A program made the translations under genes and the position numbers. Shown here piece by piece: positions 8,124-17,589 of a stretch of DNA of 20,880 bases. The notes beneath the pieces were generated by a model, which did no database searches, was not told the DNA's origin, and saw nothing but the letters and a program-made list of their open reading frames with translations. The stretch is from Ochromonadaceae sp. CCMP2298. Lineage: Eukaryota > Sar > Synurophyceae > Ochromonadales > Ochromonadaceae. Within the stretch, counting starts at the first letter, position 1. Every line of letters starts with the position of its first letter. The stretch covers positions 1-20,880 of the forward strand of contig MU633871.1 of assembly GCA_026770595.1 (NCBI GenBank), written 5' to 3'.

Positions 8124-9938
8124 TTAGGGTTCTGAGAGGTTGGGCGTCTCCCACAGACTGAAGTCCCTGCCCAGCATGATCCTGTAGTCTGCCTCTAGCT
8201 GATTGAGGCCCATTGTCAGCGCTTTCAGGAGGATGTCCTCGCTCTCCACCTTCAATACCGTCTTGGGGCCCATGTTGCAGCGCCGTATACGCACCCTCGC
8301 GTACGGCGTCTCCTCCAGCAGTACCTCCAGACCACCCTCTTTTGCCTTCTTCGTCGATGCTGAGACTGTGGGGGCTGGGACCCCTTTCTCTAGGGCCTGC
8401 TTTCTCTCCAGAGCCTTTTCTTCCGCCTTTTCTTCCTCCGGGGACATATAGCCGGTCTTTTGCACTGCGTTGCCCCCCTTCGCCATCAGCTCCCTCTCCT
8501 CCTTCTCTCTCTCCTGCTTCTGCCTCTGGGCTCGCTCCTCGTTCGCAGACTGGTAGCCGCTCATATTGGGGCGGAATAGGATACGCAGTCCGTTGGAGCA
8601 TCTCTCTACCTCTATGGGAGTCACCAGCCCCCCCTGTTTTCCCGTCCCCTCCTGCAGGGTCCGAACGATGCGGGTGAGCTTCACAGCCGCCTGACGAGTG
8701 CTCGCAAAGCGCAGAGGCACGCGTAGCAACTCGGGCCCGTCGGCCTTCATAAACTGGTCTGCCCAGTCACCCTCGCTGGGATCCCCCGCGGAGCCTTGTG
8801 AAAGCACCGAGAAGGTTGCGTTTCTGTGAGTGTTGACGGCTGCACGCAGGAGCGCCTCGGCTGCATCTGCCTCTCTCGTGCACTCTGCTGCCTCCACCCT
8901 ACTACGCGTAACGAACACAGGACTGACCCACAGAGGCTTGGGGTTGTCCTCCGGGCGCACCTGTATCGCCTCCCGGTACTCCGCCTTCACCTCCGCTATC
9001 TGCTCCTCGTCTCCCACCACCCTGCCCACCTTCACCACACCGTATGACAGACTCCTCTGCTTGCACTGCAAAATCACCTCGGTCTCCAGATCCGAAGTGT
9101 CCCCGAGCAGCAGCTGGCCCACAGAGCGCGCCTGCTTGCACGCCTTGCCCAGGACTACCACCTTGATAGGCTCCTTCTGCCCCCCCTCTGCCTGCTTCTT
9201 CCCCTCCGTCTTGGCCACATCGAGCAGCCTCATCAGCCCCTTCGCCTTGACACTCGGCTCCCCCTCCTCCACCACCACCCCGAACCAGCCCTTCTTCTCC
9301 ACTGCCACAGCGTCTGCAGCGATGACCACTGTGCGCGCGCCTCTGAGTGCGTACTTGATCTCGGACTCCTGCATCGTAGTCAGCAGCTTCCCCTCTATGT
9401 AACGGATGTCCGCAGCCTTACCCATCTCCTTACCAATAGCCAGCACCCGCTGCCCCACCCGCCCCTCCCCATAGACGATTACTAGCGGCGCTCTTTCGGA
9501 GGAGTACACGCCGCTGCTTTGCTTCGCGATCTGCAATGTGGGGAGTTTGGCGTTACTCGCCTTGCCCACGATCCCGCCCCCTGTCTTGGCCTCCTCTACC
9601 AGCAAATCCGACTCCGTGAATATCATGAGCTTCTCCATCTCGGTGAGGCCTCCGGATTTGCGCACGTCGCTGTAGAGCTGGTCGAACTTCAACTGCAACG
9701 TGGCCTCGCTTATGCCCTCGACATTCGCCGCGGTGTCCGACCTCAGAGGTGCCAGGGTCTTCATCACCTCCTGCAGGATGCTGGCCACGTCCTCCCCTAC
9801 TCTCGCTTGCGCATCCGCGGCCGATTGCGCATCCGAGTCAGCGTCGAACAGACTCCAGTGCCTCTTCACAGTCCCCACAGGGTGTCTGAACGCCCTGACA
9901 AAGGTCAAGAAAATCGCGCAGATCGCCAGCGCCCTCAT
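8124..9938 (-). CDS. Predicted plastid-targeted Rossmann-fold (atypical SDR-like) protein
   Basis: This 604-residue protein is not assignable to a named enzyme. It begins with a short hydrophobic signal peptide (MRALAICAIFLTFVRA) directly followed by FRHPVGTVKRHW. Phe at +1 and a basic stretch match the bipartite plastid leader of algae with red-type complex plastids. After a helical segment (about 40-115), a dinucleotide-binding region begins with LVIVYGEGRVGQRVL (about 152-166, a GxGxxG pattern). Then come ALRGARTVVIAADA (about 197-210), IKVVVLGKA (about 258), and LSYGVVKVGRVVGDEE (about 297-312), an order like NmrA/SDR_a5 atypical reductases. A second half (about 370-604) has a charged coiled-coil-prone stretch rich in Glu/Lys/Arg (about 466-535) and an unrecognised conserved-looking C-terminus (YARVRIRRC...). 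The start is the ATG at 9938; a non-ATG extension of 24 codons would bury the signal peptide. Role could be a plastid reductase or an assembly factor. Confidence 0.8.
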   Translation of the reverse strand: MRALAICAIFLTFVRAFRHPVGTVKRHWSLFDADSDAQSAADAQARVGEDVASILQEVMKTLAPLRSDTAANVEGISEATLQLKFDQLYSDVRKSGGLTEMEKLMIFTESDLLVEEAKTGGGIVGKASNAKLPTLQIAKQSSGVYSSERAPLVIVYGEGRVGQRVLAIGKEMGKAADIRYIEGKLLTTMQESEIKYALRGARTVVIAADAVAVEKKGWFGVVVEEGEPSVKAKGLMRLLDVAKTEGKKQAEGGQKEPIKVVVLGKACKQARSVGQLLLGDTSDLETEVILQCKQRSLSYGVVKVGRVVGDEEQIAEVKAEYREAIQVRPEDNPKPLWVSPVFVTRSRVEAAECTREADAAEALLRAAVNTHRNATFSVLSQGSAGDPSEGDWADQFMKADGPELLRVPLRFASTRQAAVKLTRIVRTLQEGTGKQGGLVTPIEVERCSNGLRILFRPNMSGYQSANEERAQRQKQEREKEERELMAKGGNAVQKTGYMSPEEEKAEEKALERKQALEKGVPAPTVSASTKKAKEGGLEVLLEETPYARVRIRRCNMGPKTVLKVESEDILLKALTMGLNQLEADYRIMLGRDFSLWETPNLSEP

Positions 9939-10605
9939 GGTCGAATTTGGGGGTCCCTGGCGCGTCTGAAGAATGCCAATCAGCGCACGCTCTCTCTTCG
10001 GAATTGACACAGAGAACGTCTCGAATCAAGTAAGCTTGTGAGCAGCTTGATGGAACGATGCCCTCTCTCTCATTCGGGGTTGAAGCAGAGGAACACTTTG
10101 TAAAAGACCCGGCGCCCCTGTTTCGCTGCTGTGTTATGATGAACATTTAAACCCATAGCGATACGTAGAAACCCCAGACTTTTGTCGGGACTTTTGTCAA
10201 AATTTAATTGAAATTGAGTGTGTGTTGGGTTGTGGAAAGCTTCATACTCAATACCTGGAATACAAAGACCTCGTCCGCTTTCACTTCCACACTTTTATGC
10301 AGATCCGTAATGTAGTTATGATGAGACAAACATTAAGACCCCATTTTGATGGGTACAGTAGAAACCCCCTGACTGGAGACTTTTATTATTTTTATACGCC
10401 GGAAATCAATACGCCGGTCATGAATTTACTATTACTATAACCGATAATCAGATAACCAAATAACGGTTTGAAGGGCTGGTAAATACTACGGCAAAGCCGC
10501 GATGGCCTGAGCGTCCTCCTATGTGCTAGCAGGGGGGGTCACCCACACCCTCCCCTCTCTCCCTCGATGTCTGGGGGTCAGCCTCTCTCCCTCGATGTCT
10601 GGGGT
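9939..10605. other. AT-rich spacer between tandem minus-strand genes
   Basis: This 667-bp gap contains the plastid gene's 5' flank and the kinase's 3' flank. About 10130-10490 is conspicuously AT-rich relative to the exons and includes short internal repeats: ATACGCCGG occurs twice near 10396-10416, and TAGAAACCCC occurs at about 10168 and 10359. A plus-strand frame of 72 codons at 10222-10440 uses a non-ATG start and matches nothing. At 10559-10605 the element CTCTCCCTCGATGTCTGGGG is present in two near-identical copies. Confidence 0.45.
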
Positions 10606-12856
10606 TTATGCATCGAGGCTGGGCATCCAGTCGCTCACGGGGGGGATGTCTCCCTCATCGAACTGATCGAAGTTGGTCACATCGTCCTTGCCCTTGATTG
10701 TGGGGGTATAGGGGGCCTTGGCGTCACCCGACTCGATGGCCGCCCAGTCGAACGAACTGAACCACTTATGCTTCACCACCGCCGCAGTACCCCCCCGTGT
10801 GTTCCCCAGCCTCTTGCCCTGCTGGGAGCGTAGCAGCTTCTTGCACAGGTCTGACAGATTGCGGGTGAAGAAGGTAGGCATTGCAGGGTTTCCTGACAAA
10901 ATCTTCTCGTACACTTCCATGGGGTCTTCGGCATAGAAGGGTGGCGCGCCCACCACCATCTCGTATATCAGCACGCCCAGCGCCCAGTAGTCCACCGCCA
11001 AATCGTGTCCCTCGTTGAGGATGATCTCGGGAGCGAGGTAGTCGGGGGTTCCGCAGAGCGTCCATGTTTTACCACTGAGCAGCTGCTTGGCCAGTCCGAA
11101 GTCCACCAGCTTCACGTAGCCGTTCGTGTCCATGACAAGGTTTTCGGGTTTCAGGTCGCGGTAGGCGATTTTCTTGGCGTGCAGGGTGGAGAACGCGTAC
11201 ACAACAGTGGCCGCGTAGAATCTGGCTGTCTGCTCGGAGAGCTTGCCGCGGTTGCGCAGGTGGGTGAAGAGCTCGCCGCCCTGGAGTAGCTCCAGCACGA
11301 AGTATATGTACTGCTTATCCTGCAGAGCTATGTAGAGCTTCGCGATGTAGGGGTGGTTGAGCTTGCGCATGACGCGCATCTCGTTGAGCACATGCTCCTG
11401 CAGTCCCGATTCCACGATGGACCTCTTGGCCTGGCACTTCAGTGCGTAATACTGGTCCGTCTTGGGCAGGCGGCACAGCTTTACTCTTCCGAAGGCCCCG
11501 CAGCCCAGGGTAGATCTGATATCGAAGTCCTCCAGCTTCAGATCCAGCAGGAAACTATCCACCGCTCCCTCCTTCTCCTCAACAAGCGCTTTGACCACAG
11601 GCTTCTCCGGGGACGCGCCGCCTCGCTCGTCCGTGGCCTTCATGATCTCGTCCATCGTCCCCATCATATCGATGAAGTCGTCGCGACCCAGCGTCAGCGC
11701 AGTTACCTTCGACTCTGCCCTGCAGCTGGCCTGTCTCACGTCCTCGCCCAGCAATGCCTTCTCTCCAAAGTACCCCCCCTGGTGCAAGACTGTCAGCTTC
11801 TTCTCCGCCCCCCCGTCGTCCGCACGATACACGCCCACGTCTCCCTCGGCAATAATATAGAACTGGTCGCCCGTATTGCCCTGTCGGATGATAATCTCCC
11901 CCTTCTCGAACACCTCCCTCTCCAGCGCGACGGTCATCTTCTCCAGGTCTGACTCGGACAACATGGTGCCCAGCTTCTTCTCCATGATCTCCACATTGCG
12001 CAGGAACTCAAGGTACTGCTTGTTGCGCAGGTACTTGTAGTAGACCAAGATGCCACGGTAGGAGGCGCGGTCGATCTCCCACAGCATGCAGTCAGAAGTG
12101 GACTTGATAGAGGCAGCCCGGGGGGTGTTGTACATCAGCGCTAGCTCACCAAAGCACGCTCCGGGCCCCAAGGAGTTCCCCACCTTTGCCTCTTTGCCGT
12201 CCTTGTTCTTCACATAGATGTCCAGAGTGCCTGCCTGCACCACATAGAAGTGGTCTCCGGACTCGCCTTGTCTGATCACGAACACATCGTTGGCCACCTC
12301 TTTGCTCTCGAAGGCGTCCACGATGGCGCTGTGCTCGTCTTGCGTGTAGGAGGAGAAGAGGATGTTGGTAGTGACCACGCCCAGAAGGAGGTCTTTGATC
12401 GTCTGAGACTTGTTGATGATCTTGGGCACGTAGCTGGACACGCTCACCACATCTCCCTTGTCGTACACGGCCTCGCGCTTCTTCGCAGTGTTATGGCCGG
12501 TTGCCTGCTTCATCTCGTCTGCAAGGGTGCAGGTGTGCAAGGGTTCAAGGGTTGAAAGTCAGAACGGTACAGTGGGTGGATACCAAGTGCAGTAGGGGTA
12601 CGCCTGGCACAGGTGCGCCTCTTACCTCTTAGCTGATTCTGAAAGTCCGTTGCGATGCGGCGGAGGTTCCGAATTTCAGCTCTCGCTTGCTCCAAATCCT
12701 GTGAAGGGAATGCGAGAATGCGAGGTGAGACGGCGCGAACGAGGGGCGGAGAGCACAGTGAACCCTTACCGTGATGTCGGAAGCATCGGCAGGCTTTCCG
12801 GAGAGCATGTGCGTCACCGTGGTGCGCGCGCTCTCGGCAGATGCTCCAGAACCCAT
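10606..12856 (-). CDS. PKG: Cyclic-nucleotide-dependent protein kinase (PKG type)
   Basis: Three exons encode 690 residues: 12856-12770, 12698-12626 and 12518-10606. Donors are GTAAGG and GTAAGA, acceptors CACAG and TGCAG, and all phases agree. Regulatory and AGC-kinase parts lie in one chain, as in cGMP-dependent kinases. Order: N-myristoylation-type start MGSGAS; charged helix DLEQARAEIRNLRR (about 30-53) suited to dimerisation; pseudosubstrate-like KKREAV (about 66-71); CNB-A with FGELALMYNTPRAAS (about 176-190); CNB-B with FGEKALLGEDVRQAS (about 304-318). The kinase follows with LGCGAFGRV (391), YALK Lys (414), YRDLKPEN (Asp 508), DFG (Asp 526), T-loop TWTLCGTPDYLAPE (Thr 540), and an AGC C-tail ending DVTNFDQFDE...SDW. 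The Thr next to each pocket Arg that favours cGMP is Ala and Gln here, so the ligand is uncertain. It is divergent from RPN9. Confidence 0.93.
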
Positions 12857-13376
12857 TCTGGTGGTGAATCAAGAGAAGATCGGATCTTTGTTAGAACAAG
12901 GGGGATTAGTGCCGAATATATTTCCCGTCCTGTGGCTCTGCTCCTCACTTACTTGTTGCAGGCCGGGTAACACCGATAATTGCGACTTGGCCGACTCCGA
13001 TGTGAATGCCCTCACGTTTGTGGAGGATCCAGTACGGTAGAATGGCTCTGCTTTGCTTTCACTTGAAGTGCAATGCGAGGGAGTGGAGTCCACAGGTCCA
13101 GTGGAGCAAGAGAAATCTTCTGGTGACGCACAAAAAAAGATCCCGATCCCGTGGGGTGAAACGGTTTTCCCGAAAAATGTGTAAAATCGACTGAAAAGTT
13201 TTTTTCGCCCGAAAAGTTTTTTAGTAGGCCAGGGTTTTCGCTGGGGCGTTGTTTTTGCGGAGGCTCTGCGGAACTCCTGCAGGAGGCGAGATGGTGAGGG
13301 TGCCCTTGGAGAAGGAGAACTGAGTGCAGAATCGAGAGAGAGATCTGCCCTGGACTTCCACCCGACCCAATTCACC
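12857..13376. promoter_or_regulatory. Divergent 5' spacer, kinase/RPN9
   Basis: This 520-bp region lies between the start codons of the kinase (-) and RPN9 (+) and presumably carries both promoters. It has a T/A-rich section at about 13130-13225 in which GAAAAGTTTTTT occurs twice. An ATG at 13291 opens a 10-codon frame closed by TGA at 13321-13323, a possible upstream ORF of RPN9. No TATA box can be assigned with confidence. Confidence 0.4.
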
Positions 13377-14760
13377 ATGGAGTTCATCGATTCGCAGAAG
13401 GCGCTGTACCCAGACCTGGCCGAGCTGTACACCACACTGGGGAACCTGCACGAGCACAAGTAAGTCTTCCATCTTTCACCTTTGATCTCGCAACACATCT
13501 TACCCCAACATGCCTGCCTGCTCTTCGCTTAGGCTATGGCACCAGCTTTCTATTGCGCTGGAGGATTTCGTCAGTGAGGACAAGAATGTCCGCGGAGACA
13601 ACGTGGTGCTGGTACGGTTGCAAAAAATGTCCTGTCTTGGTGCCTGCTTCTGAGCCTGCTAACTCTGCTCTCCTTTGTTATCTATCCCTATCTCAGCTGT
13701 ACAAGAACTTCGTGGCCCACTTCGAGGCACGGCTGAACCAGGTCAAGCTTGCCACGCTGGTGTCTCTGGTGGCCCGCACGATGACCGACGCGCCTGCCAT
13801 CGAGTTCCTGGCTAAGGTGCTGGAGTCCCGAGAGAGACTTGGGAACGAGGCAGCCATGTGCCTCGACATGGACACAGTAACACTCAAACTGAGGATTGGG
13901 GATGTAGCCGGAGCTAAGGAGATGGTGGACGGCGCGAAGGCGCAGCTGTCTCTCGTCAAGGCCACAGAGTCAGTGGTCTTCTCGAAGTACTACAAGGCCC
14001 TGACCGAGTACAAGAAGGAGGTGGGCCCGCCCAACGAGTTCTACTCCGCCGCTCTGCTGTTCCTCTCCTATACCTCTGTGGAGGAAATGTCTGCCTCTGA
14101 GAGGGTACAGCTGGCAACTGACATCGCCCTCGCCTCCATCACCGGGGATGACATATACAACTTCGGAGAAGTCCTAGCCACACCCATACTCTCATGCCTA
14201 GCGGATACAGAGAACGCCTGGCTGCTGCAGCTAGTGGAGGCGATGAATATTGGCAGCGTGCCTGTGTTCACCAGCCTTCTTGAGGCACACAAGACAGCCT
14301 ACTTCAAACAAGCAGTCTTGGCAGACAAGCACGAGATCGTGCTGCAGAAGATCGTATTGCTGTCAATACTCAACATATGCTTCGAGAGACCCTCCCACGA
14401 CCGGGTCATCGCCTTCGCCGACATCGCCTCTCGCAGTGCCATTTCTCCCGAGCGTGTTGAGTGGGTGTTGATGCGCGCTATGTCTCTTGGCCTGATAAAG
14501 GGCACTATCGACGAGGTACGTACTATACTACACTATATATATACATATATATGCATACTAACTCTATAATCTTTACTCTATACTCTATACTCTGTACTGA
14601 CCTACAGGTCGACGCGGCGGTCAATATCACCTGGGTGCAGCCGAGGGTGCTGGACAGGGACCAGCTCAAGATGCTGTCGGAGCAGCTGGGCAGCTGGACG
14701 GACAAGGTGAAGTCGACGTTGGTGACGATAGAGGACCAGACTGCGGAGCTGTACGTTTAG
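13377..14760 (+). CDS. RPN9: 26S proteasome regulatory subunit RPN9 / PSMD13
   Basis: Four exons encode 377 residues: 13377-13459, 13533-13611, 13697-14515 and 14608-14760. Introns are 73, 85 and 92 nt, all GT-AG, with donors GTAAGT, GTACGG and GTACGT, and all phases agree. RPN9 is a PCI-domain subunit of the proteasome lid, helping to hold the lid together around Rpn11. Diagnostic segments are KLWHQLSIALEDF across the first junction, LYKNFVAHFEARLN at the start of exon 3, FYSAALLFL, GDDIYNFGEVLATPIL, and the C-terminal PCI winged-helix part ISPERVEWVLMRAMSLGLIKGTIDEV joined to DAAVNITWVQPRVLD in exon 4. That last junction falls inside a strongly conserved family block and reads through seamlessly. 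Length matches human PSMD13 (376). The ATG sits in a strong CACCATGG context. Confidence 0.95.
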
Positions 14761-14970
14761 GCTGTGTAGGGGATGGGAGGTGGGAGGTGTAGGGGGTGGC
14801 AGGGTGGTAGGGTGGGAGGTGGAAGGTGGGAACTAGGCTGTAAATGTAGTGTAGGAAGGGGGTAGGAAGTGCACTTGCACTCTCAGATGCCTAGTCAGAT
14901 GACTAGACCTGGGAACTTGGGAACTAAGCAAAAAGAACGAAAAACCTATAAGATGTTCTTGGTTACTGTG

Positions 14971-15425
14971 CTATGTACACTCTGAAATTATACCACCAGG
15001 TGCAGTGCTTCCACCTATTGTTTATAGTCCAGGATAAACCCAGACGAGACGTTGATCAGACACTGATCAGACCCCAGACGGGATATTCCGAAGGACTGCG
15101 ATTTTTATTAGTCCCTCGTTCGGAACGCCTGAGAATAGTCGCATAATTGCATTACGCTTTGCAGCCTAGGGTACACCACCAGCGTAATGCAATTCTGCCT
15201 AGGGTACAAGGCTCATGCCCTCGTTGTAGGTTAATATCGGACACGGACAGAATGGCGACCTTGTAGTCGAACAGACGGACACGGACAGACAGAGGGTACA
15301 GAAGGTAGTGCACTTCAAGAGGGCTTATCCATTGACTGCACGTTACGTTGCACCCTGTAACTGTGTAACTGTGTAACGGTGGAAGATCTGGGTTTCTGTG
15401 TTCGTTACTATGTACATTCTGAAAT
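14971..15425 (+). repeat. Pair of near-identical 18-nt direct repeats
   Basis: CTATGTACACTCTGAAAT at 14971-14988 and CTATGTACATTCTGAAAT at 15408-15425 differ at one position. They lie about 437 bp apart and enclose the inverted repeat, so they may mark the ends of a degenerate inserted segment. No transposase or terminal inverted repeats accompany them. Confidence 0.55.
15145..15194. repeat. Perfect 14-bp inverted repeat with 22-nt loop
   Basis: AATTGCATTACGCT at 15145-15158 is exactly reverse-complemented at 15181-15194. The loop contains GCCTAGGGTACA, which also recurs as a direct repeat just right of the second arm (15197-15208). It may be a relic of a small inverted-repeat element, or a 3'-end structure of either convergent transcript. 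Confidence 0.8.
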
Positions 15426-15593
15426 GAGTCCCTGGGGCAAGGGGACAGGGGGCGGGCTGTAACTACGAGTTCTGACCTGTGTCGGTAGTGCGGACAGTGA
15501 CAGTATTGCAGGAACCTGTATTGCAGAGTCGCAGACATGGGATACAGGCGTACAGGCATTGGGTGCGGGGTGCATGGTGCATCGTGGTGGTGC

Positions 15594-17589
15594 CTATTCC
15601 ACGTACCTCTGCGCCAGGGTCAGCAGCGCCTCCGTGACCTCCGCCGCCTCCGCCTGGTCCTGCCCCGCCTTCGCCAGCTGCACCGCAAGTGCCTGCATAC
15701 TGCTGCCTGCCTGCCATAGATACGCCTGCTGCTCCAGGAACTCGCCTACTAACGCAGAGGCCCCCACAGCAGCTGCCATCTCCAGACCCTCGTTCAGCAC
15801 ACACCCCGTCCCCGCATCCCCATCCTCTACGTGTTCGGCACTGTTGAAGGGGCTGCTGTTCGCCGCGTAGAGGGGCATGGCGTTGGCCTGACATACGTGT
15901 ATGCGGTAGGGGTGCTGCTGGCACTGCCGGAAGAGAGAGCTGCGCACCTCCTGTCCCCCCAGGCCCCTTATACTAAGCACGTTCGAGTACATCTTCTGGT
16001 AGGGGAAGGCGGGATCCACACTCCCGCTCCCACTCCCACCCTCATCCCCACTCCCACAGCCTAAGTAAGTGGTGGGCGAGAGCGAGACGGTAAAGGGGTT
16101 GCCTGTGCTGAGCCTGCCCCCCCAGCCCTTCTTATGCGCCACTGCGCTTAGGTGTGCTCTGCTGACATCGAACGAGTCGAGTAGATACTGCTCCAGACCT
16201 GCGTACCCAGCTAGGTCCTCTGCCTTCTCAGCGTTCTCCAGCACGCCTGGAAAGGTAGCCTCCAGAAAGCACACAGGATGGCGGCCCCGCTGGGTTACCG
16301 TGGCACACCAGTGGTGCGCTGACTCTATCCGCACCGAGGCTGCTGGGTGCTCCAGAGAGTCGCTCTCCCGTAGCCGCGCCTGCCTTATGTCTGCTCGCAT
16401 GCGGGCGTCCTCTAGGCATGCCTGCTCTGAGGACCCCAGACCCCTAGGTACTGGCGGGACATCCAGCGTGGGGGTCTGGTACACAGCGGCTGTGTCGATG
16501 GCCAATGCTGCGGCCGCCGTGCACACGTAGTTGCTGTACTGGCTGGACATCTCCTGCCCAATGCTCTGGCGGATGCGCTGTGAAGAGAGCGGCACCAGTG
16601 CATCGCAGTGCTCCACCACACTACTGTAGAATAGCGCATTATCCAGCACATCTAGCTTGTTCTTCATCCCCTCTGCGTGCAGGTCCGCCAGCCCCATCTC
16701 ACTGCCCATGCTCCACACGGGCATGCAGATGCCTCCGAACTCCTCTCTGAGCAGGGGCAGCAGAGAGGCGGTCAGGCCGGCCGGCCCCTCGCCCGGTTGT
16801 GTGAGCACCTCCACTGTGGCAAAACGGTCGCATGCCTCTGCGAAGTAGCGGCATCTGTCCACCACCTGCTCGAGGTACTCTGCAGTAAGGGTGTCGTTGG
16901 TGCCGCTGCCCAGCAGGCCCTTGTGGAAAGAGTCGAAGTACTGCCCGCAGCTCCACTTGGGCAGCTCGCACACAGCCTTGCGGTGCAGCTCGGGCTGTGG
17001 GGGCAGGGGGATAGCGGGGGGTAGCGGAGCAAGGGGAGAAGTAGGGTATAGGGGGCAGGGGACAGGGGGCGGGGAGGAGGTGAGTCAGAAGATGATAAGT
17101 ATCACTGTAGTATCAGAACAAGACTGTTCATATCTCGGCATCTCAATTATCTGCAGCTTACCTTCAAAAAGTCAGACCAGAAGAGAGCTCCGTGTCTGAT
17201 GTGTTTGAGGGACAGGTCTTAGACTGTGAGACGTGAGGCGTGCCAAAGGCAGTGGGCATGTGTTCATGAGCTTACTTTGAGTGGTATCCGGGCTGGTCCT
17301 GCACACACACCTTGGTGGCCACTGGAGTGTCGTAGCTCTTCAGCGCACCTCCCCATATGCCTGCGTCGGCGGCCTCTGGCTCTGCGGGGTAGATCTGCCC
17401 CAGGTTGCTGGGTGCGTCGATGATCACGCAGCGAGGGTAGTGCGTGGTCTTCCCAGTGTGGTACAGCGCAGAGGTGCTGGCCTCTCCGTGCAGCTGTCGC
17501 ATCTCGTCTCGCGAGTTCCACATGTGCGCGCCGACGTAGTTGGCGGTGTTGCCCACCTGCAGGGTGAGGATGTCCCCTTGCCTCGACAT
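15594..17589 (-). CDS. DML1: Misato / DML1 tubulin-like protein
   Basis: Three exons encode 582 residues: 17589-17276, 17195-17162 (34 nt) and 16994-15594. Both donors are GTAAGC, acceptors CATCAG and CCACAG, and phases agree. Misato family members are tubulin/FtsZ-related proteins needed for mitochondrial distribution and morphology, and in animals for spindle behaviour. Exon 1 gives the family N-terminus (ILTLQVGNTANYVGAHMWN, then LYHTGKTTHYPRCVIID). The mini-exon supplies LFWSDF, the hallmark of the family's second segment. Exon 3 continues ELHRKAVCELPKW...YFAEACDRF...VLTQPGEGPAGLTASLL and SNVLSIRGLGGQE towards the C-terminal SVVLRG region of animal Misato. A Gly/Ser-rich insert (GCGSGDEGGSGSGS) lies mid-protein. 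Length is close to human MSTO1 (about 570). Without the 34-nt exon the frame breaks, which supports it. It is divergent from the formin. Confidence 0.9.

Larger units (their letters stand above)
14761..15593. other. Convergent spacer RPN9/Misato with several repeats
   Basis: This is an 833-bp region between convergent genes, with no coding evidence. It starts with a G-rich stretch of GTGGGAGG/GTAGGG units (14765-14870). Further on are GATCAGAC duplicated near 15053-15072, a perfect 14-bp inverted repeat (15145-15194), an imperfect 18-nt direct repeat (14971 and 15408), and short GTGTAACT and ACGGACA repeats near 15290 and 15360. Confidence 0.6.

Noticed and set aside
10222-10440. 72-codon plus-strand frame in an AT-rich spacer
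   Set aside because: It has a non-ATG start, no homology that I recognise, and lies in repeat-bearing non-coding sequence.
13130-13230. U-rich segment considered as a small nuclear RNA or Sm site
   Set aside because: No U1, U2, U4, U5 or U6 core sequence or convincing fold is visible; it is only a duplicated GAAAAGTTTTTT.
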